DNA of 64,000 nucleotides. Origin: Ananas comosus (lineage: Eukaryota; Streptophyta; Magnoliopsida; Poales; Bromeliaceae). Position numbers and translations under genes: made by a program. Below are positions 1 through 11,058 of this stretch, in pieces. The stretch is from positions 8,134,584 through 8,198,583 of the forward strand of contig NC_033622.1 of NCBI RefSeq assembly GCF_001540865.1, given 5' to 3'. Every line of letters begins with the position of its first letter. Position 1 is the first letter of the stretch. Below the pieces are notes generated by a model. The model saw nothing but the letters and a program-made list of their open reading frames with translations, ran no database searches and was not told the DNA's origin.

Positions 1-140
1 AGCGCAGCAACTTGCGCTCGCAACTCTTGTACCTCACTAGGCCCAGCTGGCACTTGCGCCACCGAAGGCACAGCTGACTCGGGCACCACTGGAGGTGGGG
101 CCGGAGCAGTCCTACGCACGTAGTGTCTCTTCGGTGCCAT
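1..140 (-). pseudogene. Ty3/gypsy gag N-terminus (partial, runs off window)
   Basis: The - strand reads an open frame from an ATG at 140-138 to the window edge, beginning MAPKRHYVRR and rich in Pro and Ala. It lies about 350 bp inside a tRNA-iMet-type primer binding site and a long LTR, the position of gag in a Ty3/gypsy element. The basic, Pro-rich start resembles chromovirus (Tekay/Del-like) gag, which is an inference. Whether the gene is intact cannot be judged because only about 46 codons are visible. Confidence 0.6.
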
Positions 141-490
141 AGCTCTTGAAACGCAAATAATCGGTTAATCACTTAACCCAACAACATCTTCGCAATTACG
201 AAAACGACTTAGCTCAATTACATTAATCAGACGGAAGCTCATAAGTGCACTAGCTCTCGGCTCTCGGCATTGTATTGTCGGCCGCCAACACAACCGCCTC
301 AAACCAAGGACTAGTATCACTAAATTCATTTCTAGCAACTACTAGAATATCAACACCAATTTCGACCTAATCTGTCAACTTCTGTCGCGTCACAGGTTCA
401 CGTCGCGCTCACGCACCTATAGCCTTATGGTTCACCATCCTAGAGTCTCCTAGGTCAGTCCTAGACTCTCTCTTTTGCTTGCTCGTACTC
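141..490 (-). other. Untranslated leader of the gypsy element
   Basis: Stretch between the primer binding site and the gag start of the - strand gypsy element. No coding or RNA feature was recognised. Confidence 0.45.
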
Positions 491-502
491 GCTCTGATAC
501 CA
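491..502 (-). other. Primer binding site (tRNA-iMet type)
   Basis: The + strand shows GCTCTGATACCA, the complement of TGGTATCAGAGC. This is the usual initiator-Met tRNA primer site of plant LTR retrotransposons. It abuts the LTR end at 503, which fixes the element as - strand oriented. Confidence 0.85.
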
Positions 503-2957
503 TGACTGTCACGCCCCCGCCCCGAGACCGCTACCGATTTGGTCCGGTTCGGACGCGGCGAACGGACCGCCGAACGGACAACAACTCCCCTATCTGCCCA
601 AGGCTTCAACAAAGAGATCATGTACACAAGTTCCCAGGAATCACACTTGTTTACATACATGATCTAACAATGACGACGGAGCACAAACAGTGCTTAACAA
701 CCAAGAGCAAGCAACACAGGTAAGCATACAAGTGATAAAAAGAGAGAAGTACCTAACTATTAAACTTATTTAACTTTATACAATTATTTCATCTTTTACA
801 GTCTTCCAAAGCATATGTACAATCACTCTCAAATCCTCACCCTATACAACATTTACTCTCAAACATAAATACAGGGTAGAGCTAATGCCAAAGGAAGTAG
901 AGCTAGCTATGTACATATGCCACTATGGCGCTAGGCCCTTGCCGTGATCCTCACCGGGGCTACTCGAACTCGAACCTGCAACAAAGTGGGATGAGAACTA
1001 CGAATAGTTCCCAGTGGGTTCGGCCGCCGACTCCGCCGATCTTCCTACTAAGTCTAAGCAGGCACAGATAGATATGCAGATAGATAGATATAACTGAAAG
1101 CATTAACAAGGAATAAGCAAGTATAGGTATGAACATCTAACTATGCCTCAATATGGAATCATGCATGCATGTCATTCACACTGAATTCGTAGCTACCATA
1201 CTACTATGCTCAATAATAAGGGTTGTTTATTATTTTACCCAATCATTCGATCAATCCGGCAACACAATCTCACATTAATAAGTCTAATAGGGAGAAGCCT
1301 CGCTGAACTATTCCCCGAGACCGCCTGCGGACAGATACACTGACTGTCCAGGCAGCGCATAGCGACTGCCCCTCGAGTGACAAATACTCCGGAGTGCACA
1401 GTTTGTGGGGAGCGACCCCGATAAGCGCAGACAGGCTGTGTGAGTATAATCTGAACTCACGAACTGGTCCTACAAACTAAGGTTGGTGTCAACATAGAAT
1501 CAAGCGTTCCAATACCCAAGCTCATAGTGTTTTGCTACACTAGGGTTCTCATGTTCAATATCAACTAGATGCCACTCGTTTGTGTTTATGGTTAACTAGA
1601 TGCCACTCGTTCTTTTGACAAGTTCTCAACAGGCTAGATCCTTATTCATCCAAGCATGTTCATCACATATAGGGTTAATCATCTCATATTCAGCTCATGC
1701 ATCCTAGGTTCTCATTCACTATATCTGCGAAACTAAACTGACACTAGTATGCAATAATGTGTAATAACTGCATAAAACACCCTATAATGCTATATTACAA
1801 TATGTAATGGATTGACGATAGAACTCAGACATAGAAAGCAGCTCGACTGCTTCGAGATGGCACTCTCCTACCTTTTGGTAGCGCCACGTAGTTAGCAGAC
1901 TCGACGTCGCGGTCCCTGTGCGTCGCTTCAACTCCTCGGGGCAAAGCGAACCCTCAAGTATCAGTTTCGGCGATATCTTCGCGCTCACTCGTCGAATCGA
2001 CGAACCGTCTTCGCCTACGCTTTTAGAGATCTAACAATTAGGTTTGCGACCTCTTAAACGAGATCAAAATACTAGATTTCCAAAAATCCCAAAACCGTGC
2101 CCTAGGTTGGCAACGGTGAGGAAATCTGTGGTGCGAGCTTCAAATGCGAGCTCGAACCGTCTCCTCAACCTCAATAGGTTCCAGTCGAACCATCTCTAAG
2201 CAAAAAAAACCCCAAACCCTAGAAATACCATTAAAGGGTTTAGAGCTTACCTCTATACAAAGCTCCAAGCTTGAGAGAGGAAGAGAAGAAGATACTCTTC
2301 TTCTTCTTCTTAGTCTTCCTCTTCCTTCTTCTTCTTCCTCTCCTTCTTCTTCTCCTTCTTTTCTTTCTAGAGAGAGAGGGAAAGAGTGTGAGAGGGAGAG
2401 AGAGCAAATGAAAGGGAGAGAGGGGTCCCCCAGCCTCTCTTATAAGCCATTTTGTAAATAAGCCCCTCAACTTTTCATCTATGAAACAGCCCTGCCTGTG
2501 CATTTCCCGCAGTGAGGGACCGGTCCTAGCTTGGGGAGACCGGTCCCCGAGAGCCTCACATTCTGGCAGAGGGGATTTCGCGTTCGGGAACTGGTCCTTA
2601 CCTGAGAGACCGGTCCCCAAGAGACCGGTTCCCGAGAGTTGGATTTTCGGGACAGCCAAATTTCGGCCTATCTCACTGGGTTAACGTTTGGGAACCGGTT
2701 CCTACCTGCCAGAGACCGGTTGCATCAAGGATCCCCGCCGACCGAGCCTGATGGACCGGTCCCTCCCTGCCAGGGACCGGTCCCCGAGAGCAAATTCTGC
2801 ATTGGTGCAGATTTTACACTGCTGCTCTCACGGACTCTTCCTTAATGCACTTTATGCATTCTAAGCATCTTCAGACTTTCCGAAGCTTATACCCTCGACG
2901 ATTAGTCGATTCTAGACGAAGTCTAATCCTTGGATTTCGAGAATTCACTTCCTTACA
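503..2957 (-). mobile_element. 5' LTR of a Ty3/gypsy element (about 2.45 kb)
   Basis: On the - strand it starts TGTAAGGAAGTG at 2957 and ends GGCGTGACAGTCA at 503, directly next to the primer site. A TATA-like CTTATAAGA lies near 2447-2439 with a pyrimidine/purine-rich stretch downstream. A region near 990-1060 contains the motif AGTTCCCAGTGGGTTCGG followed by GCCGAC, which recurs in related form in LTRs near 3400, 19570, 52970 and 56490. Length and ends closely match the solo LTR at 19082-21545, so both belong to one family. The other end of this element is outside the window. Confidence 0.75.
2512..2795. repeat. GGGACCGGTCCC palindrome array in LTR U3
   Basis: About nine exact or near copies of GGGACCGGTCCC or its half-sites are separated by 15-40 bp. 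They lie between the TATA-like box (about 2440) and the LTR start (2957), i.e. upstream of the presumed retrotransposon promoter. A regulatory role is inferred from placement only. Confidence 0.75.
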
Positions 2958-3437
2958 CGGATCTCTACTTTTCACATCATATTATGTCGAGGGCACGTGA
3001 GGCTTGATTTTTAAACCTATTTGCCATTTGCAACGTTGTAGCCTATGGTTGCCTAATTGAGCTTGACAAGTTCGCAACTATACTCGTTTAGGTCGAGCCC
3101 ACAAGCGCTACTCTGAAGACTGGCTTTTGTGCATCACAGTGGTCGTGGTTGGGCACTGTACTTGGACCGTTCACTGCCGTGGGTTGTGTACAGTGTAGCA
3201 TAGGCTGGATAGGCCAGTTGGCAATCCCTTGGATTAGATCAATATTAACTGTTTCTCAAATAGTGGTGTATATGTACACAAAAAACATGACATGAATAGT
3301 AGTAGGGTAGTAGCCTTACAGCTATAGAGTTTCTTCCAGCTTATTATCTTGTTTTCCTTACCCACCAGCTATATTGTTTGTCCGGTACACTTAATGGGTA
3401 GGTCATTGGGGTCAGCAACCGTACCCACTGATAACTA
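2958..3437 (+). mobile_element. Older LTR, left part (interrupted)
   Basis: Near 3390-3435 a degenerate form of the LTR motif (TGGGTAGGTCATTGGGGTCAGCAACCGTACCCACTGATAACTA, here cited only by its ends) appears in + orientation. It resumes after the solo LTR at 3438-4641 with TTCTCACACC near 4665. This identifies the flank as a + strand gypsy-type LTR that was split by a later insertion. Its left boundary is unclear because the - strand gypsy LTR adjoins it. Confidence 0.5.
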
Positions 3438-4641
3438 TGTAAGTTATGAGGAGCCTAAGGATCTATCTAGATTGTATCAAATACCTAAAGGGGGGTGAAT
3501 AAGTGAATAGGCCAAAACTACAAATTTCAATACGAGAAAATTAAATGTGAAAAATAGAAATCACATCGAGATTTACGTGGGAAAACTCTAACTCGAAGTA
3601 AAAACCCACGGGACCAACACGCGATAACAATCTACTAAGAAATAAAAGATTACAAGAAGATTTACCGAATCCACGGACTCAAACCTCTCTTCTATCTTCT
3701 CCGGATCTCGCGCACACCAACGGGTTGTCCACCCCCCACGTCCGACTCCACGAACGCCACGTCCCGAATCCACGAAACACCAACACTTCGAATCCACAAA
3801 GCTTTGATCACATCGAATCAACGACGCCCACTCGAATCCACGAGCGCACTCCGTCCGGAGCAAGAACAATATGATCGATGATGATTTATTGCTTAGATAA
3901 TCATAAAGAACCGTAGAAGATATTTCTAAGCAATAGTCGGATCAATTCTCCATGAAGAACGAGAAGTTAGGATTTCAAGAATTGATCTGATAGAAACTTG
4001 TTATTGGAGAGAGAAAGAAAGCACCCAACAAGCTTCTAGTGTTTCAAAAAGATATTCTATGCTTAGCCCTTCTTTAGAAACACCTCTACATCTTATTTAT
4101 AGGTTTAGAAGACTTAGAGATAGACTAGAATTTGAAAAACTGATTTTTAAAACAAAAAGACGGTCTCAGAGTTCGGTCCTCCCGAAGGGTCCGGTCTTTC
4201 AAGGTCCAATCCTCGAAGCCAGGGACCGGTCCCTCTCTGCGTATTAGAAAATACAAGCTATGGGTTCCGATCCCTCGCTCCAGGGACCTGTCCCTCACTG
4301 CGTAACAACAATTCCAACTTACGGGGACCGGTCCCTCTGCTTCAATGACCGGTCCTTCGCTGTCTTCACGCAGAGAGGACCTACGGGGTTCGGTCCCTCT
4401 GTCCAGGGACCAAACCCTGAACCTTGAAAGGCTCAGTTTTGTCCAGATATATATTTTAAAACCCTCTAAGTCTTCCAAATACTTGTAAATATATATAAAT
4501 TATCATCAACAATATTTAAACTTACCGAGTATTGTGGATCTGTGTTTTGAGTTTTTGAATCTTCGATCTTCGTCTCTTCTTCTTTAAATCTTCAAGACTC
4601 CGACTTACTTCACGAAATTTGCCAACATAAAATCCGTAACA
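3438..4641 (-). mobile_element. Solo LTR, about 1.2 kb, possibly SIRE-type copia
   Basis: The element runs TGTAAGTTATG ... ATCCGTAACA and is flanked by a perfect 5-bp TSD, AACTA (3433-3437 and 4642-4646). On the - strand it has a TATA box (CTATAAATAAG, about 4102-4092). Near its - strand 3' end (about 3490-3505) it reads TATTCACCCCCCTTTAGG, a phrase common at the U5 end of SIRE/Maximus-like copia LTRs (from general knowledge). No coding region is present, so it is a solo LTR. Confidence 0.75.
4200..4415. repeat. GGGACCGGTCCC palindrome array in a second LTR family
   Basis: Several copies of GGGACCGGTCCC and degenerate forms (for example AGGGACCGGTCCCTC near 4221, GGGGACCGGTCCCTC near 4323, TGACCGGTCC near 4344) lie upstream, on the - strand, of the TATA box of the solo LTR. 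This is the same location as in the gypsy LTRs although the rest of the sequence differs. Confidence 0.7.
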
Positions 4642-5524
4642 AACTACTCTGTTTTACAATAGTTCTCACACCTATTATTGCCATTTTTTCTTGTGGAGCC
4701 TTCAGTTGCTGCAGCTATTTTCAATCGAGGTAAGGGTGTCACAGCTAAATCCCTGTCTACCCCGATCAATGAGCGAGAGGAGTACTATTTTGGGATAGTA
4801 GTTGTTTTTAATAATGTTCATACAATTGTATTTTGTTTCTTCTATTAAGAATTTTGAGATGTTGTACTTTTGGGTTTATGTTATACACCTTGCATTACAT
4901 GTATGTACAAGCGACTATTTACATGTATGCATTCTTTTGTATTGATCATCATGTTTAATTGCTCAATTGCATGTCTTCATATGAAATTTAAATTTAGAGC
5001 TTAATCTAATAATTTTAGATAAAGTTAATAGATTTAGCTTCGGAAGCTGGTTTCAGCTTGGTATTATCGTTATTCGTGAATCGTGGATACTTAGATTAGT
5101 GTAGGTTGAAATTACATTCGTGCTAAAATGTCGAGCCCACTTTTACAGCAGAGTTGAGACTGTTTCGTATCAACTGGTGCCGTTCGGATTGATAGTGGCC
5201 TCGGATCTCTACTTTTTGTATCAACGGGTGCTGTTTTGTATCAACGGGACAGTAGTTGTTTTTAGTTATATACATACAGTTGTATTTTTTTTCTCCCATT
5301 GAGAGTTGTAAGATGTTGCACTTTTGGGTTTATGTTATACACCTTGGATTACATGTATGTACAGATGACTATTTATTTCTGTTTTAATAGCTTTATTACT
5401 CTCTAGCAATAGTTCTTGTGTTGTTTACAGGTGCTTCCATCTCTTCGTGTATACATGGCTTTTGGTATATGCGGCATATTTGTTTGTGAGCCTGCTGGAT
5501 AACTCTAGACCCCGGGGTGTGACA
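4642..5524 (+). mobile_element. Older LTR, right part ending CCCCGGGGTGTGACA
   Basis: This continues the LTR split at 3437 and ends with CCCCGGGGTGTGACA at 5524, the typical terminus of this LTR group. About 130 bp (4797-4925) are repeated at 5245-5375: both copies contain TTTTGGGTTTATGTTATACA followed by a near-identical stretch. That is an internal duplication of about 450 bp period. No primer site follows 5524. Confidence 0.55.
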
Positions 5525-5899
5525 TTCACCCTCTCCCGTCCCACCAAAAGAAAAAACACTACTAGCCACCCCCCTTCTCCTCCCCAACCCCAACACTTCC
5601 AACAAACAAATAACAGAGGATTTTTAATAGAGAGAGGTCTACCTGCACGTGGGAGAGATCTGGTCCGTGAGGTCGACTGTAAGGGCGAGGGCAAACAACG
5701 AAGCCGCACGTCGACGACGATTGGCATAATGTGGGACGGAAGAGAGAAAAAAAAGAGTAAGGTGCAATACAGGGCCGCAGAGGGACAACGCCGAGGCCGA
5801 CGTTGCACGGCGAGGGTGAGCTGCATGGTTTCAGCGACGACGACTAAGGAGCACTGAGGGAGAGAGTGAGAGAGCAATGAGTGCTTTAAAGAGAGAGAG
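5525..5899. other. Unassigned spacer
   Basis: GC- and purine-rich sequence between two LTR ends, ending in a GA-rich run (5880-5899). The open frames here have no recognisable motif. The purine run next to 5900 could be a polypurine tract, but no internal retrotransposon domain is present. Confidence 0.3.
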
Positions 5900-8800
5900 T
5901 GTAATATTCGAGATTTTGACAGTATAACTAAACCCTCTGTTGATGATGTTTTTGTGTGTAATGTAATTACATAAGGACTCGTCAAGTTTCAGGGGAAAAC
6001 GAGTTAGCATGGAGAAGTTACGCAACTGGTATTAATCACTTAAAGTGAATAGTAACTTCAGTTTTCCGGAGAAGCCAATGACTGGAGAAGGCTTCTGGTG
6101 CGTATTGAACTCCGATCATAGTGATCCAATAGCTCGTTTTCAATGGTTCGACTATCCTAGACCCAATGGCACTGATGGATTGGGTTTTGATGCACGGTTT
6201 TCGAGAAAAAGAGTTTTATTGGATCTATATGTATAGGTTTGGTTTTTGAAGATTGGAGTGGGTTGGTTTGTCGCTAATCGGCGATCAAATCAGACAAAAT
6301 GAAATGCTAGATTCGATGCCCTAGTCGTGCTGAACGCATTGGCGTGATACGATCGGAAATCCGACAGACGGATCTTCGGAAAATGTGAAAAGTTCGTTGA
6401 GGGGTCGAATTGGCAAAACGAAAATTTCGCGAAAGGTCCAATATTTTATGCGTTGTTTTGCGTGAATTCGAACGTCGGGGTGCATACGCGCGAAATACAC
6501 GTGCAGTGAGGGACTGGACTAAAAATTTATAGCTTTGGAGGACTAAACTACAATTAAACCATCCTATATATAGTAGCTTTAGGGTTTCCATGCTAATCCT
6601 AACCCTTGTCGACTCCTCCACAGATGAGCTAAGCCCTAGCCGTCATCAGCAGACCCTTGCCCTAGCCGTTTGCGCACCCCAGCCGCCGGCAAGTGCTCCA
6701 GCCGCCGGAAAACTAGGTTTGGCCTCTCCTCCATCACCTTCTCCACCTATCCACCACCTCCTCAGCCTTTTGTCCTCGGGGAAGCCACCCCTTGGGTCGA
6801 GCCTGCAATCTCTGGCCGAGACTTCTCCTCCGACATTATCCTCGCCTGCCCCCGCCTTCCGCGCGCGCCGCCGGTGCCGCCAGAACTCGCTGCGGCCACC
6901 CAAACCTGGTGCAGGCCGGGCCGAGATCACCCTGGCCTCCGTGCGTTGCCTCTGCCTCTGATCGGCCTTGCCGCCCTTCGACGACCTCCAGCAACCCTCC
7001 GCTCGCCGTCTCGTCGTCTTGGAGCACCGCCGGCCGCCGCCCGTGCTCTCTGCAGCCGCCTAGACCCGAATCAGATCGAGGTCGAGTCCCCTCAGCCACC
7101 GCACGCCACGCCCACCCAACGTCGGGTGCACCCCCCTCCCTCGGCCTCCGGTGACGTGTCGCCGTCGCCTCGGAGCTCCCCCGGCCGCCGGCCCGACTGC
7201 CGTCGCCAGTGAACCCGAGATCAAACTCTCGAGTCTGATCTCTGCTGCCGCGCCACCGGCTGCCTCCCGCCGCCGGCCAGCAGGTACCCTGGCCCCCACT
7301 GACCAGCCGCACCCATCCTCTGCCGGAGCGCTCGCCGTCCGGCCACCGGTGACCAACCCATGCTCCCATTGGTCCGGTAAGCATTTATTTATGTTTGTTG
7401 TACACTTTTGGGGGTTCCAGTGACTATTCCGGCGACCCGAGGACACCCCGATAATCTCGGAACTGAGCACGATGATCCCTGCATCGTGCTGAACATCGTG
7501 CTTACCTTCGTTAAGGTCAGAGATGCCCCGGTTTGCGGGATTGACGCGATTAAGTAGCTGTGCGCGTTGTTTCGCTGAAGTTCGCATAGTTCGTGCCCTT
7601 GCCACAGCGGCCGGCAGTGCTCCGAAAGGCGAGCACGGCCCTTGGCACGCTGTGACCTGTCAGCAGGTGTCTCGGCTTGGCTGAAAGATTCTCGGTTTGC
7701 GATGTCGGACCATAAAAGCCTGAAAATCACTTAAAATAATGTGATTTTATGCAATCGGGAGGACTTTTATGCAATTGCTTTTTTCGTGGCTGCTGTTGGT
7801 AGCATGTGTAGGTAGTGGGTAACCTCTGGACTCGTTGTCCAAGGCTCCCGACCTTTTCAAAGATTGAAAACTAATTTTTAATGCGTTTGTCGGCGAAATC
7901 CGCCGATGGAACGTATTTTCGATTCAGAATTTTTCCAACGGTGCCTCGTGGTAAATTGTTTTGTCGCTGAGCCTTGTTGGCTGGTTACCTACGTCGTTTC
8001 GAGGTTCGAAAACGACGGGTGAGCGACGGTGGGTTCCAGTGTCGAAATTAACACTCCTGGAAACCCGGATCGGAACGATTATCCAACGATAATCGTTTCG
8101 ATATGAGGCGATGTGTTTGCTGCCAAGTCCCATGAATATTGGTGTTTAGTGACAGCGGGTGACTCGTAGTATGAGTCGGTGAGTTTCGGGATAGTTCGTG
8201 GGTCCCGGCGGAGTCCCGGTGCAGTTTTTGGGACTCCTGGTGAGTTACGATAATCGGCTTTGGAAACCGATTTTCGTAGGTTTATTAGTGGGGATTTTGA
8301 GCTAGTGTTTGGTGATCATGGTTGGATTCTAACCCTGTTCGGTTGTTATTTCCTCCGCAGTCAGAAGATTCGTACCATATTCGTACAGGTGGGTACTTCG
8401 ACCCGAAGTCGGTACAGTGGTGCATGCTCGGTGACGTTTCTTTCACCCCTTGTTGTTTATATTGCATATTATATATATTGAGACTTACATCCATGTTGTT
8501 CCCGTATTACTCTAGTCGGTTGTTTCCATGTTTAGTATCATGAGTAGGAGTAGAGTAGATTTATCTGCATATGATATCTATGACCTGGTTCGTCGGTTCT
8601 CGTATCTTGTATCTGTGACCTGGTTGGTCGGTTCTCATATCTTGTATCTATGACCTGGTTGGTCGATTTTCGTATCTTGTATTTGTGACCTGGTTGGTTG
8701 GTTTTCCTATACTGTATCTGTGACCTAGTTGGTCGGTTTTCCTATCGCGTGTCTGTGACCTATTTGGTCAGCTTATTACATGGTATTGTGACCTACTTGG

Positions 8801-9935
8801 TCGATTGGACTACTTGATGACCTATGCGGTCAGTGTGCCCTGAGGGGCAGGATTGTCGGCTGGTTGCCGACGGTTGGCCATTAAGCATATCAGCATTGAT
8901 CGCCCGATACTCGTACGCATTTCATGAACACCAGCGATCTGTTCCACAGCAAGAGGGTGTTCTTTTTGGGAAAAGCGGTTGCAGGTGCCAACCCGTGAGC
9001 CCAAGAGGGGTTATATGCATGGTAGAGTAGCAGTGACACAGGCTTGAGGTTTGCGGTGCAGACCAACAGAGCATTGGTTTCAGATTGGATATTTTTGAAC
9101 TAGTTATCCGATTGATGCATGCATACAGTAGTTGTAGTGTTTATATACACATATTGTTTTACTTGTTTATCATGGCTACTGTATTACTACTATCTATACC
9201 TATGTTTGTTCTCTGTGAATGGTGAGTACTCCTCGCCCTCGTCGGCTTGCAGTACCCACTGGGAGGGGAGACATATTTACATGTTCTCACCCCCCCGCCT
9301 CCATTACAGGTGACGTCGCTGGTCCTAGTGGGACAGTTTGTGAGGAGCGCTCATAGTGGTTCGGTAGAGCTTTCGGACCCGTCCATTGGTTTAAACTCTA
9401 AACTCTTGTTTCCTTTAATAATTGAAATTAGACAATTTATATGGTTTAGCATTTTATTACTTTTGAATTTGGGATTTCATGCATGTAATAAAGGATTTAT
9501 GAATTTTCGTGAAATGAAAATGGTTTTCTGTCCCTCGTGGTAGCGTATTTTAAAAAGAAAAGAGTTTCCGTGTTGAAAACAGTTTTAAAAGGTTTTCTCA
9601 TGGTTTTTCATGATTTAGTATTTCAAAACCAGTTTTCGGGTAGGAAACATTTTAAACTAATAGTCGTGGATTTATGATTAAGACTCTGAATGTGAAAATA
9701 TTGGTGAATAGTGTATGAATGTATGATTGTTTATATATCAGTTATGGCGGTTGTGTTCTCTTATGTATCTCGTACTTGTGCAACGCCGTGCAAATATATG
9801 AGAGACTCTATCCGTGTGAACAGTGGACTCCCTATATTTGTGGCAAATCTGGCATACCCTGAGGGTCAGATTTTTATTTTTTTTTTAGACGTTTCCACTT
9901 TGTTTTTAAACAAAATGGGACCCCGGGACGTGACA
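5900..9935 (+). mobile_element. 4.0-kb LTR (copy A), probably solo
   Basis: Begins TGTAATATTCGAGATTTTG and ends CCCCGGGACGTGACA. Flanks are GAGAG and GAGTG, a 4/5 match to a TSD. A TATA box lies at about 6565-6572, followed by a GC-rich leader (6640-7380) with several spurious open frames. A tandem array follows at 8565-8835, then a conserved LTR block near 9230-9380. The same structure recurs inverted at 26526-30794. No primer site or coding domain adjoins it. Very long LTRs are known in Tekay/Del and Ogre-type gypsy elements; the assignment is inferred. Confidence 0.7.
8565..8835 (+). repeat. Tandem repeat with GACCTGGTTGGTC core
   Basis: About seven to eight units of roughly 35-40 bp. Each contains GTGACCTGGTTGGTCGGTT or a variant, followed by TCGTATCTTGTATC-like spacer. 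The core GACC...GGTC is an imperfect hairpin. Equivalent repeats occur inverted in the second 4-kb LTR near 27590-27970. Confidence 0.8.
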
Positions 9936-9964
9936 GAGTGGGAGAGAGCGAAACGGTGCAGAGT

Positions 9965-10800
9965 TTGAATACTTAATGGATGAGGTGAATGGTTCACCGT
10001 CTTAACGAAGCGGTGAATCATTCATCGGATTCATAAGGCAGTGAACGGTTCACCGTCTTCATATTACTCCAGACTTTGTGTGCTAGTGATGGAAGTTTGT
10101 GGGTGGGCTAGTGGTATTGAAGGCAGTGAATGTTTCACCGCCTTTAGAAGGCGGTGAATCGTCCACCGCCTTAGGAAGTCATATTACAAAGAAGGTGAAT
10201 AGTTTCAGAGAAGGCAGTAAACCATTCACCTTTTTTTTAATATGACTTACAAAGACGGTAAACGATTCACCGCCTTTAATTCACCACCTTTTTGTTCACC
10301 GCCTTAGTAAGTCATATTACAAAGAAGATGAATAGTTTACTGTCTTCTCTGAAAGCGGTGAACGATTCACCGTATTAAGAGTGATAATCGATGTGATTAT
10401 TTTGCCGATTTTAGTTTTTATACGAATATTTTTTATAACTAATCCCATCAATTTTTGTAATTATAAAAATAATTTTCTTAAAAAAATAATTATAAAAATA
10501 GACCTTTAAGTGCGGTGAATGATTCACCGCATTCATAACTTCTATTTAGCAGGAGAAAAATAATAAAAGCGGTGAACCATTCACCGCTTTTACCATCGTA
10601 AAATTATAATAAAAAGGAAGAAAAAGAAAGAAAGCGGTGAATAGTTCACCTCTTTTAAAAGACTATATCTACAAATAAAATTTTAACAGGTTTATTTTTA
10701 AAATAAAATTTTAGAAGAGGACTATTGAACTAAAAACCTCTTTTTATATGGTTAATTTTTTAATTACCAAATTTTACAGGGTTATTTTTGAAAATGGCCC
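9965..10800. mobile_element. MULE-type repeat with many GGTGAATNATTCACC palindromes
   Basis: About thirteen copies of a palindrome close to GCGGTGAATNATTCACCGC are scattered from 9980 to 10650. The right end (about 10740-10800, TTTTACAGGGTTATTTTTG then GGCCC) resembles the right ends of the better defined elements at 33904-34339 and 60164-60874. The left end and TSD were not found, possibly because the 4-kb LTR inserted at its edge. It stops about 118 bp upstream of the REV1 ATG. Confidence 0.55.
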
Positions 10801-10918
10801 CCTGCTAATCGGTGTTCTCGAAAGTTTCTTCCTCGGCCCCGCCTTTCCCCCTAACATGTTACAATTCCATGCTTCATTTTTCCCCGACCTTGCGCAAGTT
10901 CGTACGGCGCGCGTGACC
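10801..10918 (+). promoter_or_regulatory. REV1 5' UTR and proximal promoter (inferred)
   Basis: Only about 118 bp of non-repeat sequence separate the upstream transposon end from the chosen REV1 start codon. The stretch is C-rich and CpG-containing. No clear TATA box was seen. The promoter may lie partly inside the MULE-type repeat. An in-frame upstream ATG at 10856 sits within this interval. Confidence 0.4.
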
Positions 10919-11058
10919 ATGAGCTCCTTGGAAGGTCGTCATCCGTCCTCCGCTGCCACTATTTCTTCTTCTTTGGGAGACTCTCGTAAAAGGGGGAGAC
11001 CCGATTCCGCACGCAGAAACCCTCGCAAGAGGAATTCCTCTTTTGCGGACTTTGGAAG
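10919..11058 (+). CDS. REV1: REV1 exon 1 (residues 1-47)
   Basis: Starts ATGAGCTCCTTGG and encodes a Ser/Arg/Lys-rich leader (DSRKRGRPDSARRNPRKRNS), plausibly a nuclear localisation signal. Ends GGAAG at a GT donor in phase 2; the 88-bp intron ends TTCCAG at 11146. The in-frame ATG at 10856 would add 21 residues; 10919 was chosen because the extension is not REV1-like. Confidence is lower for the start than for the splice site. Confidence 0.75.

Noticed and set aside
491..502. tRNA-like sequence
   Set aside because: Only 12 bases complementary to the initiator tRNA end; it is a primer binding site and not a tRNA gene.
5425..5985. 186-residue - strand frame across the LTR boundary at 5900
   Set aside because: Crosses an element border and shows no recognisable domain.
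6590..7605. Several 90-182 residue open frames on both strands in GC-rich DNA
   Set aside because: They overlap each other on both strands, lack motifs, lie in an LTR leader, and corresponding frames are not conserved in the inverted copy at 29160-30030.
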